This document shows, in pieces, positions 54,460-62,033 of a DNA stretch of 64,000 nucleotides. The position numbers and the translations under genes were made by a program. The stretch comes from Actinobacteria bacterium IMCC26103 (GTDB lineage: Bacteria > Actinomycetota > Actinomycetes > Nanopelagicales > Nanopelagicaceae). Location of the stretch: the NCBI GenBank assembly GCA_002284875.1, contig CP015604.1, forward strand, positions 1,178,001 through 1,242,000, given 5' to 3'. A model generated the notes under the pieces. The model ran no database searches. It was not told the DNA's origin and saw only the letters and a program-made list of their open reading frames with translations. Positions within the stretch are counted from its first letter, which is position 1; each line of letters begins with the position of its first letter.

Positions 54460-55110
54460 TTAACCTAGAAAGAAGACGGTTGCTGCACCCAGGGCGATTA
54501 ATACCGCTGCCGCCACGATCGAATTTCGCTTACCGATCCGCTGTGGCGCTCCGCCAATACCGCTGGCGCGATCTTGATCCATATCTTTTATTACATTTAT
54601 AAAGTGGGCAGCTGTTCCAAAGATCGCTCCCCCCAGCCACATCCATACCGGCACAGCTAAGCCCTTTGAGATAACAACACATGATGGCAACGCAGCAAAG
54701 GCCAGCGCATATGGCAGCCAAGAGAAGGCGTTGTATTTGAAGTAGAAGTTATAGGCAACTCCCATTGAAATTCCAAACATATAAACCAGGCCGCCCTTAA
54801 AGCCAAGCGGGCCAAGTAAATTTGCCACAAACGAGAATGCCACCATAAAGCGCAGCCAATTAATCAAATAACTACGAGATATAACACCTGCAACTAAAGG
54901 CTTATTTTGCCGATTATGTTTTAGATCATCTTCGTAGTCATATAGATCATTACTCCAGCCGACCACCAACTGTCCGGTAAAGACGCCAAAGGCGATTACA
55001 TAGGCTGGCCCTTCCCACCAATAATGAGCGGCTAAGAACCAAGCGATTGTTGTAACAATTAACGTTGGGCCAAAGTGCGATGCCTTTAATAGACCACGAA
55101 CTTTGCCCAT
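54460..55110 (-). CDS. UbiA-family prenyltransferase (short)
   Basis: Membrane protein of 216 residues with about seven hydrophobic segments and the two Asp-rich metal motifs NDLYDYEDDLKHNRQNKP and DMDQDRASG that bind prenyl diphosphate. It transfers an isoprenoid chain to an acceptor (quinone precursor, carotenoid or similar). It is shorter than the usual 280-300 residues, so one or two membrane segments are missing. No quinone or carotenoid genes are adjacent, so the acceptor is unknown. It sits between the Rieske gene and two small membrane-protein genes. Confidence 0.82.
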   Translation of the reverse strand: MGKVRGLLKASHFGPTLIVTTIAWFLAAHYWWEGPAYVIAFGVFTGQLVVGWSNDLYDYEDDLKHNRQNKPLVAGVISRSYLINWLRFMVAFSFVANLLGPLGFKGGLVYMFGISMGVAYNFYFKYNAFSWLPYALAFAALPSCVVISKGLAVPVWMWLGGAIFGTAAHFINVIKDMDQDRASGIGGAPQRIGKRNSIVAAAVLIALGAATVFFLG

Positions 55111-55114
55111 TTAG

Positions 55115-55240
55115 TTAGCCTTCAAAATCTCCACCGCGGCCGGTGATCTTGCCGCGGTTCTTGCTTGGTTTTTCATATTTAAAGATCAATACCCCAGCCA
55201 AAATCGCATAGAACGCAACTATTGCAATACCGATCCCCAT
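55115..55240 (-). CDS. Small single-membrane-segment protein
   Basis: A 41-residue reading frame: MGIGIAIVAFYAILAGVLIF forms one membrane segment (about 2-20), followed by a basic tail KYEKPSKNRGKITGRGGD. The ATG lies 13 bases after the stop of the 124-residue membrane protein gene, and the stop is four bases before the UbiA ATG, with spacing typical of an operon. Composition and codon pattern look coding. No ribosome-binding site is strong, and the function is unknown. Confidence 0.65.
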   Translation of the reverse strand: MGIGIAIVAFYAILAGVLIFKYEKPSKNRGKITGRGGDFEG

Positions 55241-55253
55241 GAAAGTTCAGCCC

Positions 55254-55628
55254 TTAACCCAGAACTGCCCAGGTAACCAGAGCAAAAATCGCAATACCCA
55301 TTCCGACAATTGCGATTGCAGATAGCGATAGCAACCCACGTGAATCGGCGATCTTGGCAGCAAGTGCCGATGACTTCTCTAATCGATTTAAATCAACGAT
55401 CAAAGCTTCTGCTTCGCGAATTGCTGCGTATTGGCTAATCATCGCCAGGATTCCGGTTACTGCAGCAACACCAAGGGCCAGGTATTTAGCGCTATCGCTA
55501 GCATCAGCAAATTTTCCAGTTGCAGCAAGGGCCATTACGCCGATTAATACTAACGCTGGTGAAATCTGCGCAGTAATAATCTGAGTGCGCTTTTCATTCC
55601 AGAGCTTTAAAAGAGTTTTCTCATCCAT
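55254..55628 (-). CDS. Uncharacterised membrane protein
   Basis: A 124-residue protein with three hydrophobic segments (about 23-42 near PALVLIGVMALAATGK, 48-66 near YLALGVAAVTGILAMISQ, and 98-123) and a polar N-terminus LLKLWNEKRTQIITAQ. No recognised domain. It looks like the first gene of a run with the 41-residue protein, UbiA and the Rieske protein. The 120 bases upstream have no other gene and no obvious promoter box. Confidence 0.7.
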   Translation of the reverse strand: MDEKTLLKLWNEKRTQIITAQISPALVLIGVMALAATGKFADASDSAKYLALGVAAVTGILAMISQYAAIREAEALIVDLNRLEKSSALAAKIADSRGLLSLSAIAIVGMGIAIFALVTWAVLG

Positions 55629-55748
55629 TGCAGTTCCTATCTCGGGCAGAGCCAGCGCCCGCGGTGGGCCAATGGCAGAAAGGATATGGGCAAATCCTCA
55701 GCCAGGCGAGGTCAAATTACGCCCTTTTGTGAGGCTAAATTAACTAAA

Positions 55749-56228
55749 TTAAATAGATTTATTTCGTTTGGAAGATATAACCCCGGTGTTAAAACCGGCC
55801 AGGTTTAGCCCACCTGCAAAACGAGCATGTTCAATCTTTAAACATTTATCCTGCACCACATTTAACCCGGCAGCAGCACCGCGTTCTGCGGATGCTTGAT
55901 CTGAAATCCCCAGCTGCATCCAGAAAGTCTTAGCTTTAATTGCAATTGCTTCATCCAAGACACCTGGAATATCAGATGCCTTTCTAAAGACATCGACGAT
56001 ATCGATTGGCTCATCAATTTCAGCTAGTGATTTATAAACCTTCTGGCCCAGAATTTCAGTTAATTTTGGGTTTACGAAAAATAATTTAAAGTGCGATGCC
56101 GATAATAAATATGTAGAAACAAAGTAACTAGCGCGGGCTGGATTATCTGATGCCCCAACAATGGCCACATTCTTGGCGCTGCTCATAAAGCTCAAGCGAT
56201 CTAGCGCAGTTGGCTCTTGATATGTCAT
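55749..56228 (-). CDS. CoA-binding-domain protein (YccU-type)
   Basis: Small Rossmann-like CoA-binding protein, 159 residues, with NVAIVGASDNPARASYFVSTYLL near the start, FFVNPKLTEILGQKVYKSLAEI, DIVDVFR and MQLGISDQASAERGAAAGLNVVQDKCLKIEH. This is the YccU/CoA_binding_2 layout. Its exact role is unknown, although it often neighbours sulfur amino acid genes. The start overlaps metY by four bases, so the two are co-translated and it may serve methionine metabolism. Confidence 0.85.
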   Translation of the reverse strand: MTYQEPTALDRLSFMSSAKNVAIVGASDNPARASYFVSTYLLSASHFKLFFVNPKLTEILGQKVYKSLAEIDEPIDIVDVFRKASDIPGVLDEAIAIKAKTFWMQLGISDQASAERGAAAGLNVVQDKCLKIEHARFAGGLNLAGFNTGVISSKRNKSI

Positions 56229-57538
56229 GAGCGAGCCTTTCCTGATGCGATCGTTAACGCTTGGTCTAGATCAAAGAGTATGTCTTCTACATCTTCTAAA
56301 CCAACGCTGATTCGGATTAAATCTTGTGGCACGCCGGCTTCAATTAACTGGTCATCGGTTAATTGGCGATGTGTGGTGCTGGCTGGATGAATTACCAAGG
56401 TGCGCACATCGCCAATATTGGCCAAGTGGCTAGCTAGCTGGACTGAGTTAATAAATTTCTCACCGGTTTCGCGGCTAGAAAGTGCGCCTGCGCCCTTAAC
56501 GCCAAATGAAAATACCGAACCTGGGCCTTCGGGCAGATACTTCTTCGCACGCGCATTATGTGGATGGCTGGCAAGGCCTGAGTATTTAACCCATTCAATA
56601 CGCGGATCACTTTCTAACCATTCTGAGACAACTTTGGCATTGGCAACGTGATCGCGCATGCGCTGTGGCAGAGTTTCAACGCCTTGCACAAGTAAAAATG
56701 CTGACATTGCACTCAAAGATGCGCCGATATCGCGCAGCTGTTCCACGCGAACTTTGGTGAGAAAACCAAATTCCCCAAAGTTCTCCCACCAGGAAACACC
56801 GCCATATGACGGCACAGGTTCAGTCATAGTTGGGAATTTGCCATTGCCCCAATTAAATTTTCCTGATTCGACAATTACTCCACCCAATGTTGTGCCGTGG
56901 CCACCCAAGAATTTAGTCGCCGAGTGCAAGACGATATCTGCGCCGTATTCAATTGGTCGCACCAGATAAGGCGTTGCCACGGTTGAGTCAATTACCAAAG
57001 GCAAGCCGGCATCGTGGGCCACCTTGGCCAGTGCTTCAATATCTCCGATTTGGGAAGCTGGATTTGAAATCATTTCAGCATAAATAAATTTAGTTTTATC
57101 AGTGATTGCCGCCTTAAAATCTTCGGCCCTGTCGCTTGTAATAAATGTTGTATCAACCCCGAAACGACGCAGCGTCACATCCAGTTGGGTCAAGGTGCCG
57201 CCATATAGCGCAGATGATGCAACTACGTGATCACCGGTGCCAACTAGCGCTGCAAAGGTTAAGAACTGTGCGGCCATTCCGCTAGATGTTGCAACTGCGC
57301 CAATGCCGCCTTCCAGGGATGCAATCTTTTCTTCAAAGGCCGAAACAGTTGGATTGCCAATGCGGCTATAGATGTTGCCGTACTTTTGCAACGCAAATAA
57401 ATTGCCGGCATCATCAGTGTTTTCAAAGACAAATGCTGATGATTGATAAATCGGCAAGGCCCGCGCACCAGTTTGTGGATCAGGTTGCGTGCCGGCATGA
57501 AGCGCCCTTGTTTTAAAGCCCCATTGGCGTTCGCTCAT
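56225..57538 (-). CDS. metY: O-acetylhomoserine sulfhydrylase
   Basis: PLP enzyme that makes homocysteine from O-acetylhomoserine and sulfide, the step after MetX. The 437-residue protein has SERQWGFKTRALHAGTQPDP at the start, IYSRIGNPT, SSGMAAQF, and HSATKFLGGHG with the PLP lysine. The ATG at 57538 fits family N-termini better than the frame start at 57556. metX lies about 38 kb away and carries a SAM-IV riboswitch, but none was seen in front of metY. It is divergent from the cupin gene. Confidence 0.93.
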   Translation of the reverse strand: MSERQWGFKTRALHAGTQPDPQTGARALPIYQSSAFVFENTDDAGNLFALQKYGNIYSRIGNPTVSAFEEKIASLEGGIGAVATSSGMAAQFLTFAALVGTGDHVVASSALYGGTLTQLDVTLRRFGVDTTFITSDRAEDFKAAITDKTKFIYAEMISNPASQIGDIEALAKVAHDAGLPLVIDSTVATPYLVRPIEYGADIVLHSATKFLGGHGTTLGGVIVESGKFNWGNGKFPTMTEPVPSYGGVSWWENFGEFGFLTKVRVEQLRDIGASLSAMSAFLLVQGVETLPQRMRDHVANAKVVSEWLESDPRIEWVKYSGLASHPHNARAKKYLPEGPGSVFSFGVKGAGALSSRETGEKFINSVQLASHLANIGDVRTLVIHPASTTHRQLTDDQLIEAGVPQDLIRISVGLEDVEDILFDLDQALTIASGKARS

Positions 57539-57582
57539 ATGCCAATTAAACACCACCTTGCCAGCGCGGCTATCATTGCCCC

Positions 57583-58044
57583 GTGAGCCACAATAAATAC
57601 CACGTCATCCAAGATGAACCACATCGCTGGCGTAATATCGAAGAGCTCATTTATAAAGACGAAGATGGCGCAGCCACATTTAAAGATGTAACTCGTCGCG
57701 TTTTATTTGGCGAAGATCATGTAGATGGCATGGAAGTTCGCTACTTCGAAGTCGATGCCGGCGGCCACACCACCCTTGAAAAACACGAGCACACCCATTT
57801 AGTTATTCCCATTAAAGGCAAAGGCGCTTGTTTAGTCGGCGATGAAGTTCTACCCCTTGCTATGCACGATCTGGTCTATGTTCCATCTTGGGCCTGGCAT
57901 CAATTCCGCGCCGCTGAGAATGAAGTATTTGGCTTTTTATGCCTAGTAAAAGTAGAACGCGATCGCCCGACTCTGCCAACTCAAGAAGAAATCACTGAGA
58001 TGAAGGCCAACGCCGAAGTCGCCGCCTTTATCCGCCATCAATAA
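57583..58044 (+). CDS. Cupin-domain protein
   Basis: A single-cupin protein of 153 residues. The two conserved cupin motifs are visible: HTTLEKHEHTHLVIPIKGKG (three His and a Glu for a metal) and the second motif PSWAWHQFRA. The start is GTG at 57583. It may bind a metal and a small ligand or act as an enzyme; the function cannot be named. It lies 44 bases from metY in the divergent direction. The stop is adjacent to the stop of the next, leftward gene (no gap). Confidence 0.82.
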   Translation: MSHNKYHVIQDEPHRWRNIEELIYKDEDGAATFKDVTRRVLFGEDHVDGMEVRYFEVDAGGHTTLEKHEHTHLVIPIKGKGACLVGDEVLPLAMHDLVYVPSWAWHQFRAAENEVFGFLCLVKVERDRPTLPTQEEITEMKANAEVAAFIRHQ

Positions 58045-58443
58045 CTATCCCTTAACAACTATTCGCACAACTGCATCCGGTGTAATGCCAACTGAACCAA
58101 GTTCGGCTTCAACATTGGTTCCCATTCCATTGATCTTTGCTGCAGATAAAACCGCAAGCTGCGTTGCAATCTCAGTCATCCAATAGAACGCCCCTGGCCC
58201 TGCCCGATCTAAAATCGATTGCGCCTGCGCCAGGCGCGCATCTGAAAACTTTTCCGCACCATCGCGATCATCTGCCACAACCGATAATAAAAATCCCTTT
58301 ATCTCAGCAGCCATCGCATCCGAGTAATAAGTGCTTTCGACAAGTTCGTGAAATTCAGCATCGATTCCCCGCGCCTTACGCACTCTTTTCTTACGGTTTA
58401 TAAATAAATAGATCACCGCAGTCAGCGCCAATAGTTCAAACAT
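58045..58443 (-). CDS. Uncharacterised single-membrane-segment protein
   Basis: With the start at 58443 the protein has 132 residues: a short N-terminal membrane segment (MFELLALTAVIYLFI), a strongly basic NRKKRVRKARG, and a soluble helical domain. GAAAGGTGG lies about eight bases before this ATG, which favours it over the frame start at 58494. No known domain is recognised. It ends exactly where the cupin gene ends. The 234 bases upstream to the next gene hold an orphan terminator and no other gene. Confidence 0.65.
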   Translation of the reverse strand: MFELLALTAVIYLFINRKKRVRKARGIDAEFHELVESTYYSDAMAAEIKGFLLSVVADDRDGAEKFSDARLAQAQSILDRAGPGAFYWMTEIATQLAVLSAAKINGMGTNVEAELGSVGITPDAVVRIVVKG

Positions 58444-58545
58444 CTTCGGTGCCACCTTTCCCTCAACAAGAAACCTAGCCCCGCCCCCCGACATTTGATA
58501 ATCTTCACCTACTGAGTCAGAGCGTTACTATCCAGAGCACAGCAG

Positions 58546-58573
58546 AAAACCCCGTCAGCAATGGCGGGGTTTT
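58546..58573. terminator. Orphan GC-rich terminator hairpin
   Basis: AAAACCCCG pairs with CGGGGTTTT around a ten-base loop, followed by a T-run on the plus strand. No rightward gene ends just before it: the nearest upstream gene on the plus strand is the cupin (ends 58044), and the gene between is leftward. It could end a short RNA from the 58444-58545 region or stop read-through into the epimerase gene. Confidence 0.65.
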
Positions 58574-58677
58574 TTCTTTACATGCGCTGGGAAAGTCACA
58601 GCAGGTCTAGCGCTTGTCAGATAGAAGGCCTACTCTTATGAAGGTTTTACTTAGCCTTGCAACCAAAGGAGCAGAAG

Positions 58678-59541
58678 ATGCCTAATAACAAATCACTAGC
58701 ATTTGGTGGTCACGCGCTCGTTTGGGCTGGGGATTGGTCTGAATCAAGTGCGCGCAGCGCTGCATCAAGTGCTAAACGCGCCGGATATGACTACATAGAA
58801 ATGTTGATGATTGATCCAGATTCTATTGATGTTGCTATGACAAAGGATGTTCTAGACGAATATGGTTTATTTGCAACCGCTTCCCTTGGTCTTTCTCCTG
58901 CAACTGATGTAACTAGTACGGATCCTTCAATTGTTAAAAAAGGAGATGAACTCCTTAGAAAAGCGGTCGATAAACTTCACGCCCTGGGATCTGCTGAACT
59001 TTGTGGTGTGATCTACAGCAATTTAGGCAAATATCCGGGACCAGCCTCAGCTGAAAATCGGGCTAACTCAATCGCTGCTATGCAAAGACTCTCTGATTAC
59101 GCAGCTGATAAAGGAATTGATATAAGCCTTGAAGTGGTTAACCGATATGAAACAAATATTATGAATACGGCCAAAGAAGGGCTTAAGTTTCTTGAAGCGG
59201 TAAATCGCCCAAATGCCTATCTGCACCTTGATACCTATCATATGAATATCGAGGAAGATGGAATGTCAGCAGCCGTATTGGAAGCCGGGGATGCACTTGG
59301 CTATGTTCACATTGGTGAAAGCCACCGAGGTTATCTTGGCTCAGGAAATGTTGATTTCGATACATTCTTTGGCGCACTAAAGAAAATAAATTACAAAGGT
59401 CCAATTACCTTTGAGTCATTTTCCTCAGTTGTTGTCGATCCAGCACTTTCCAATGCGCTCTGCATCTGGCGCAATCTTTGGGAGGATTCAGATGACCTGT
59501 CAGCACATGCCCTGAAATATATGAAATCTCGCTATAGCTAA
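58678..59541 (+). CDS. Sugar isomerase/epimerase (xylose isomerase-like TIM barrel)
   Basis: TIM-barrel protein of the AP-endonuclease 2/xylose isomerase-like fold, 287 residues. Metal-site segments are visible: EVVNRYETNIMNT (Glu), HLDTYHMNIEEDG (Asp and His), HIGESHRGYLGSG and ITFESFSS (Glu). This layout matches D-tagatose/D-psicose 3-epimerases and related ketose epimerases. AAAGGAG just before the ATG at 58678 fixes the start and excludes an upstream TTG. It faces the sulfatase operon tail-to-tail and may process sugars it releases; the substrate is not proven. Confidence 0.83.
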   Translation: MPNNKSLAFGGHALVWAGDWSESSARSAASSAKRAGYDYIEMLMIDPDSIDVAMTKDVLDEYGLFATASLGLSPATDVTSTDPSIVKKGDELLRKAVDKLHALGSAELCGVIYSNLGKYPGPASAENRANSIAAMQRLSDYAADKGIDISLEVVNRYETNIMNTAKEGLKFLEAVNRPNAYLHLDTYHMNIEEDGMSAAVLEAGDALGYVHIGESHRGYLGSGNVDFDTFFGALKKINYKGPITFESFSSVVVDPALSNALCIWRNLWEDSDDLSAHALKYMKSRYS

Positions 59542-59586
59542 AAGAGATACCCCTTGGCGCTGGCAAGAAATTTGGCGGTGGAAGAA

Positions 59587-60375
59587 CTAGTTATTTAGTA
59601 CGCGGCTGAGATTTTCAACGGAGACAAATACCGCGAGAAAAATGACAAACCAGCCAAAGGCGCTTTTTAATTTCTGCGCTTTGACTCGATTGGAGAATAT
59701 AGAGCCCACCAGTGCGCCGAAGCATGTTCCAATAAGTGCGTGCAGAATTATCTTGAAATTAAAAGAGATGTTGGTATTGAGTGATACCAATGACTGACTA
59801 TCAAATCTGAGGACATACCCCGAAAAAGCTCCGAGGCAATTGGTAATTCCTATGACAAATGAAGTTGCGATCGCATCTTTCATGGCTAGGCCGCCAAAGA
59901 GAACTAGGGCAGGCACAACCATAAAGCCGCCGCCAACACCCACGGTGCCAGTAATGAAGCCAACGAGTGCGCCATTTAAAATTAGGCGGTGGGTAATTGG
60001 CCTATGTGTAGTCTCTGTTTCCAAATCGTTTCGGCGGTGAATCATTGCAATTCCAGTTACTGCCATGATCAATGAAAATGTGAAGAGCAGGATCTCACTC
60101 GGTAGGTGAGATCCAACTTGCCCGCCCACAAAGGCGCTGAGCATTCCTGAGATTCCAAAGATAAATCCAGTGCGCCATTGGATGTGACCGCGCTTTGCAT
60201 GGCCTATAAGGCCGAATGCAGTTGCTACTGCAACCACAATAAGGCTGGAAGCTATCGCTTCCACCGGCGGCATATGTTCCACATAGAGAAAAAGTGGAGT
60301 TGTCATGATGGAGCCACCGGCACCGAGCGTGCCCATAACAAGCCCAATTAATACGCTAAGAAAAAAGACAAGCAC
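59587..60375 (-). CDS. TSUP (TauE/SafE) family anion exporter
   Basis: Integral membrane protein of 262 residues with about eight hydrophobic segments. The two TSUP repeats show GTLGAGGSIMTTPLFL and GTVGVGGGFMVVPALV. TSUP proteins export sulfite, sulfate or organosulfonates. It lies 15 bases after two sulfatase genes, so it most likely removes the sulfate they release into the cytoplasm. Family known; substrate inferred from context. Confidence 0.88.
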   Translation of the reverse strand: MLVFFLSVLIGLVMGTLGAGGSIMTTPLFLYVEHMPPVEAIASSLIVVAVATAFGLIGHAKRGHIQWRTGFIFGISGMLSAFVGGQVGSHLPSEILLFTFSLIMAVTGIAMIHRRNDLETETTHRPITHRLILNGALVGFITGTVGVGGGFMVVPALVLFGGLAMKDAIATSFVIGITNCLGAFSGYVLRFDSQSLVSLNTNISFNFKIILHALIGTCFGALVGSIFSNRVKAQKLKSAFGWFVIFLAVFVSVENLSRVLNN

Positions 60376-60390
60376 TTTGTTTAGACCCTA

Positions 60391-62013
60391 TTAAATGTGG
60401 TGATTCGAGTCGGAGGCGCGGATACCTTGCTTGTGATAAATCTCTAGAGTTTTTCTAAATGGAATTACTCCATACTGATCGGCTAACTTCTGCCACTCAA
60501 CAGAAAGTTCAGCGACAACTTGAGGATTTGCGCCTGAAAGATCATTCAATTCATTTCTATCGGTTGTTAAATCATAGAGTTCCCATTCCCAGTCGTACTG
60601 GCGAACTAACTTCCACTTTCCTTTAATAATTGCGCCGTTGCCAATGTGCTCCCACCACAATTGTGAGCTCTGGGTATCTGAACTTTGAAGGGCGGGCAAC
60701 ATACTGCCGCCTACAAGAGGCTCTAGCGCATTTCCATTAAGGCTCGCTGGATATGTAAAGCCAAGTGCGTCATAGAGGGTTGGAGCAACGTTTACTAATT
60801 GGAAGGTGCTGGTATTTACTTTGCCGCTATTTAATTTACCTTCTGGCCAGTGAATAATGAAAGGCGACATAACGCCACCTTCATGTGTGTAACGCTTATA
60901 AAGTCGGAATGGCGTGTTGGAAACATTTGCCCAGCCGACACCGTAACTTGAATAGGTGTCTTCTCCCCCAGGCATAACATCTGGATCATTTCCAAGAACA
61001 ACTTTGCGGCCATCGCGGGTTCGCGTGCTTATCAAATTCTTGGCGCGACGAAATTCTGAAATATCATCAAGTGGCAAGGCCTCTGCACACGCCCCATTAT
61101 CTGAAAGGAAGATAATGATGGTGTTATCCCACTCGTTACTTTTTTCAACTTGATCAAGAATTTTTCCAATCGCGGTATCCATCTCTGTGACCATCGCTGC
61201 ATAAACTTCCATGCGTCGCGCCTGCCACTTCTTTTCTGGCTCTTCTTCCCAGGCAAGAACACGTGCATCACGTGGACTTAACTCTGTCTCTTTAGGGATG
61301 ATGCCAAGGGCTTTCTGGCGCTCAAGGCGCTTTGCTCTGATGGCATCCCAACCGGCGTCATATGTGCCCGCATATGACTTGATGGTCTCTTCTCTAGCGT
61401 GCAGTGGCCAGTGCGGAGCGGTGAAAGGAACGTAAAGGAAATATGGCTTATCACTTGGTCTTTCTTTAATGAATTTAGCTGCCTCAGTTGCGATTGCATC
61501 TGTATAGAAAAAGTCAGGGTTGTTATCTGCCTCTGATTCAACATTTTCTAACCCACGAGTCAATGTGCCGGGGCGGAAATATGTTGCGCAGCCATCTAAA
61601 GTGCCAAAGAAATTATCAAAGCCACGATCAGTTGGCCAAGCACCGTTTGGCTTGTTTGGGCTATTGGTGAGGTGCCATTTACCTGTGATGGCTGTGATGT
61701 AACCATTGGATTTCAAGACTTCTGCAATGGTGGCACAACGATTATTTAAGTTTCCTGCATATCCGCCCTCTGCGGCGTTGCTACCAGTCAAAATACCAAT
61801 TCCGGTTTGGTGCGGATGTATGCCTGTGAGCAATGATGCGCGGCTTGGGCTGCATCGTGGCGTGTTATGAAAATTTGAGAGTTTTACGCCGCTGCCAGCG
61901 AGCCGATCTAGGTTAGGGGTGCGTATCTCACCGCCATATCCACCAATGTCAGAAAAGCCAAGGTCATCAGCTAAGAAAATAATTACATTGGTCGCCTTCT
62001 TTTGCATCTTCAT
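60391..62013 (-). CDS. Sulfatase (formylglycine type), paralogue 1
   Basis: Type I sulfatase, 540 residues. The catalytic motif C-S-P-S-R at Cys54 is to be converted to formylglycine by a maturase not seen in the window. Metal ligands are in FLADDLG (Asp15, Asp16) and FLSDNGACAEA. No signal peptide is present, so it should act in the cytoplasm on an imported sulfated sugar. An alternative start is the ATG at residue 3. It is closely related over its whole length to the next gene upstream, 20 bases away, and is followed by the TSUP exporter. Confidence 0.92.
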   Translation of the reverse strand: MKMQKKATNVIIFLADDLGFSDIGGYGGEIRTPNLDRLAGSGVKLSNFHNTPRCSPSRASLLTGIHPHQTGIGILTGSNAAEGGYAGNLNNRCATIAEVLKSNGYITAITGKWHLTNSPNKPNGAWPTDRGFDNFFGTLDGCATYFRPGTLTRGLENVESEADNNPDFFYTDAIATEAAKFIKERPSDKPYFLYVPFTAPHWPLHAREETIKSYAGTYDAGWDAIRAKRLERQKALGIIPKETELSPRDARVLAWEEEPEKKWQARRMEVYAAMVTEMDTAIGKILDQVEKSNEWDNTIIIFLSDNGACAEALPLDDISEFRRAKNLISTRTRDGRKVVLGNDPDVMPGGEDTYSSYGVGWANVSNTPFRLYKRYTHEGGVMSPFIIHWPEGKLNSGKVNTSTFQLVNVAPTLYDALGFTYPASLNGNALEPLVGGSMLPALQSSDTQSSQLWWEHIGNGAIIKGKWKLVRQYDWEWELYDLTTDRNELNDLSGANPQVVAELSVEWQKLADQYGVIPFRKTLEIYHKQGIRASDSNHHI

Positions 62014-62033
62014 ATCCCTCTCGATTGTTTCAA

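Noticed and set aside
57539-57582. SAM riboswitch in front of metY
   Set aside because: The metY to cupin gap is only 44 bases and shows none of the aptamer blocks seen before metX.
58638-58685. A 15-codon upstream frame (MKVLLSLATKGAEDA) overlapping the start of the epimerase gene
   Set aside because: Its ATG has no ribosome-binding site, and TACTCT at 58631-58636 could place the transcript start after it; chance is more likely than a leader peptide.
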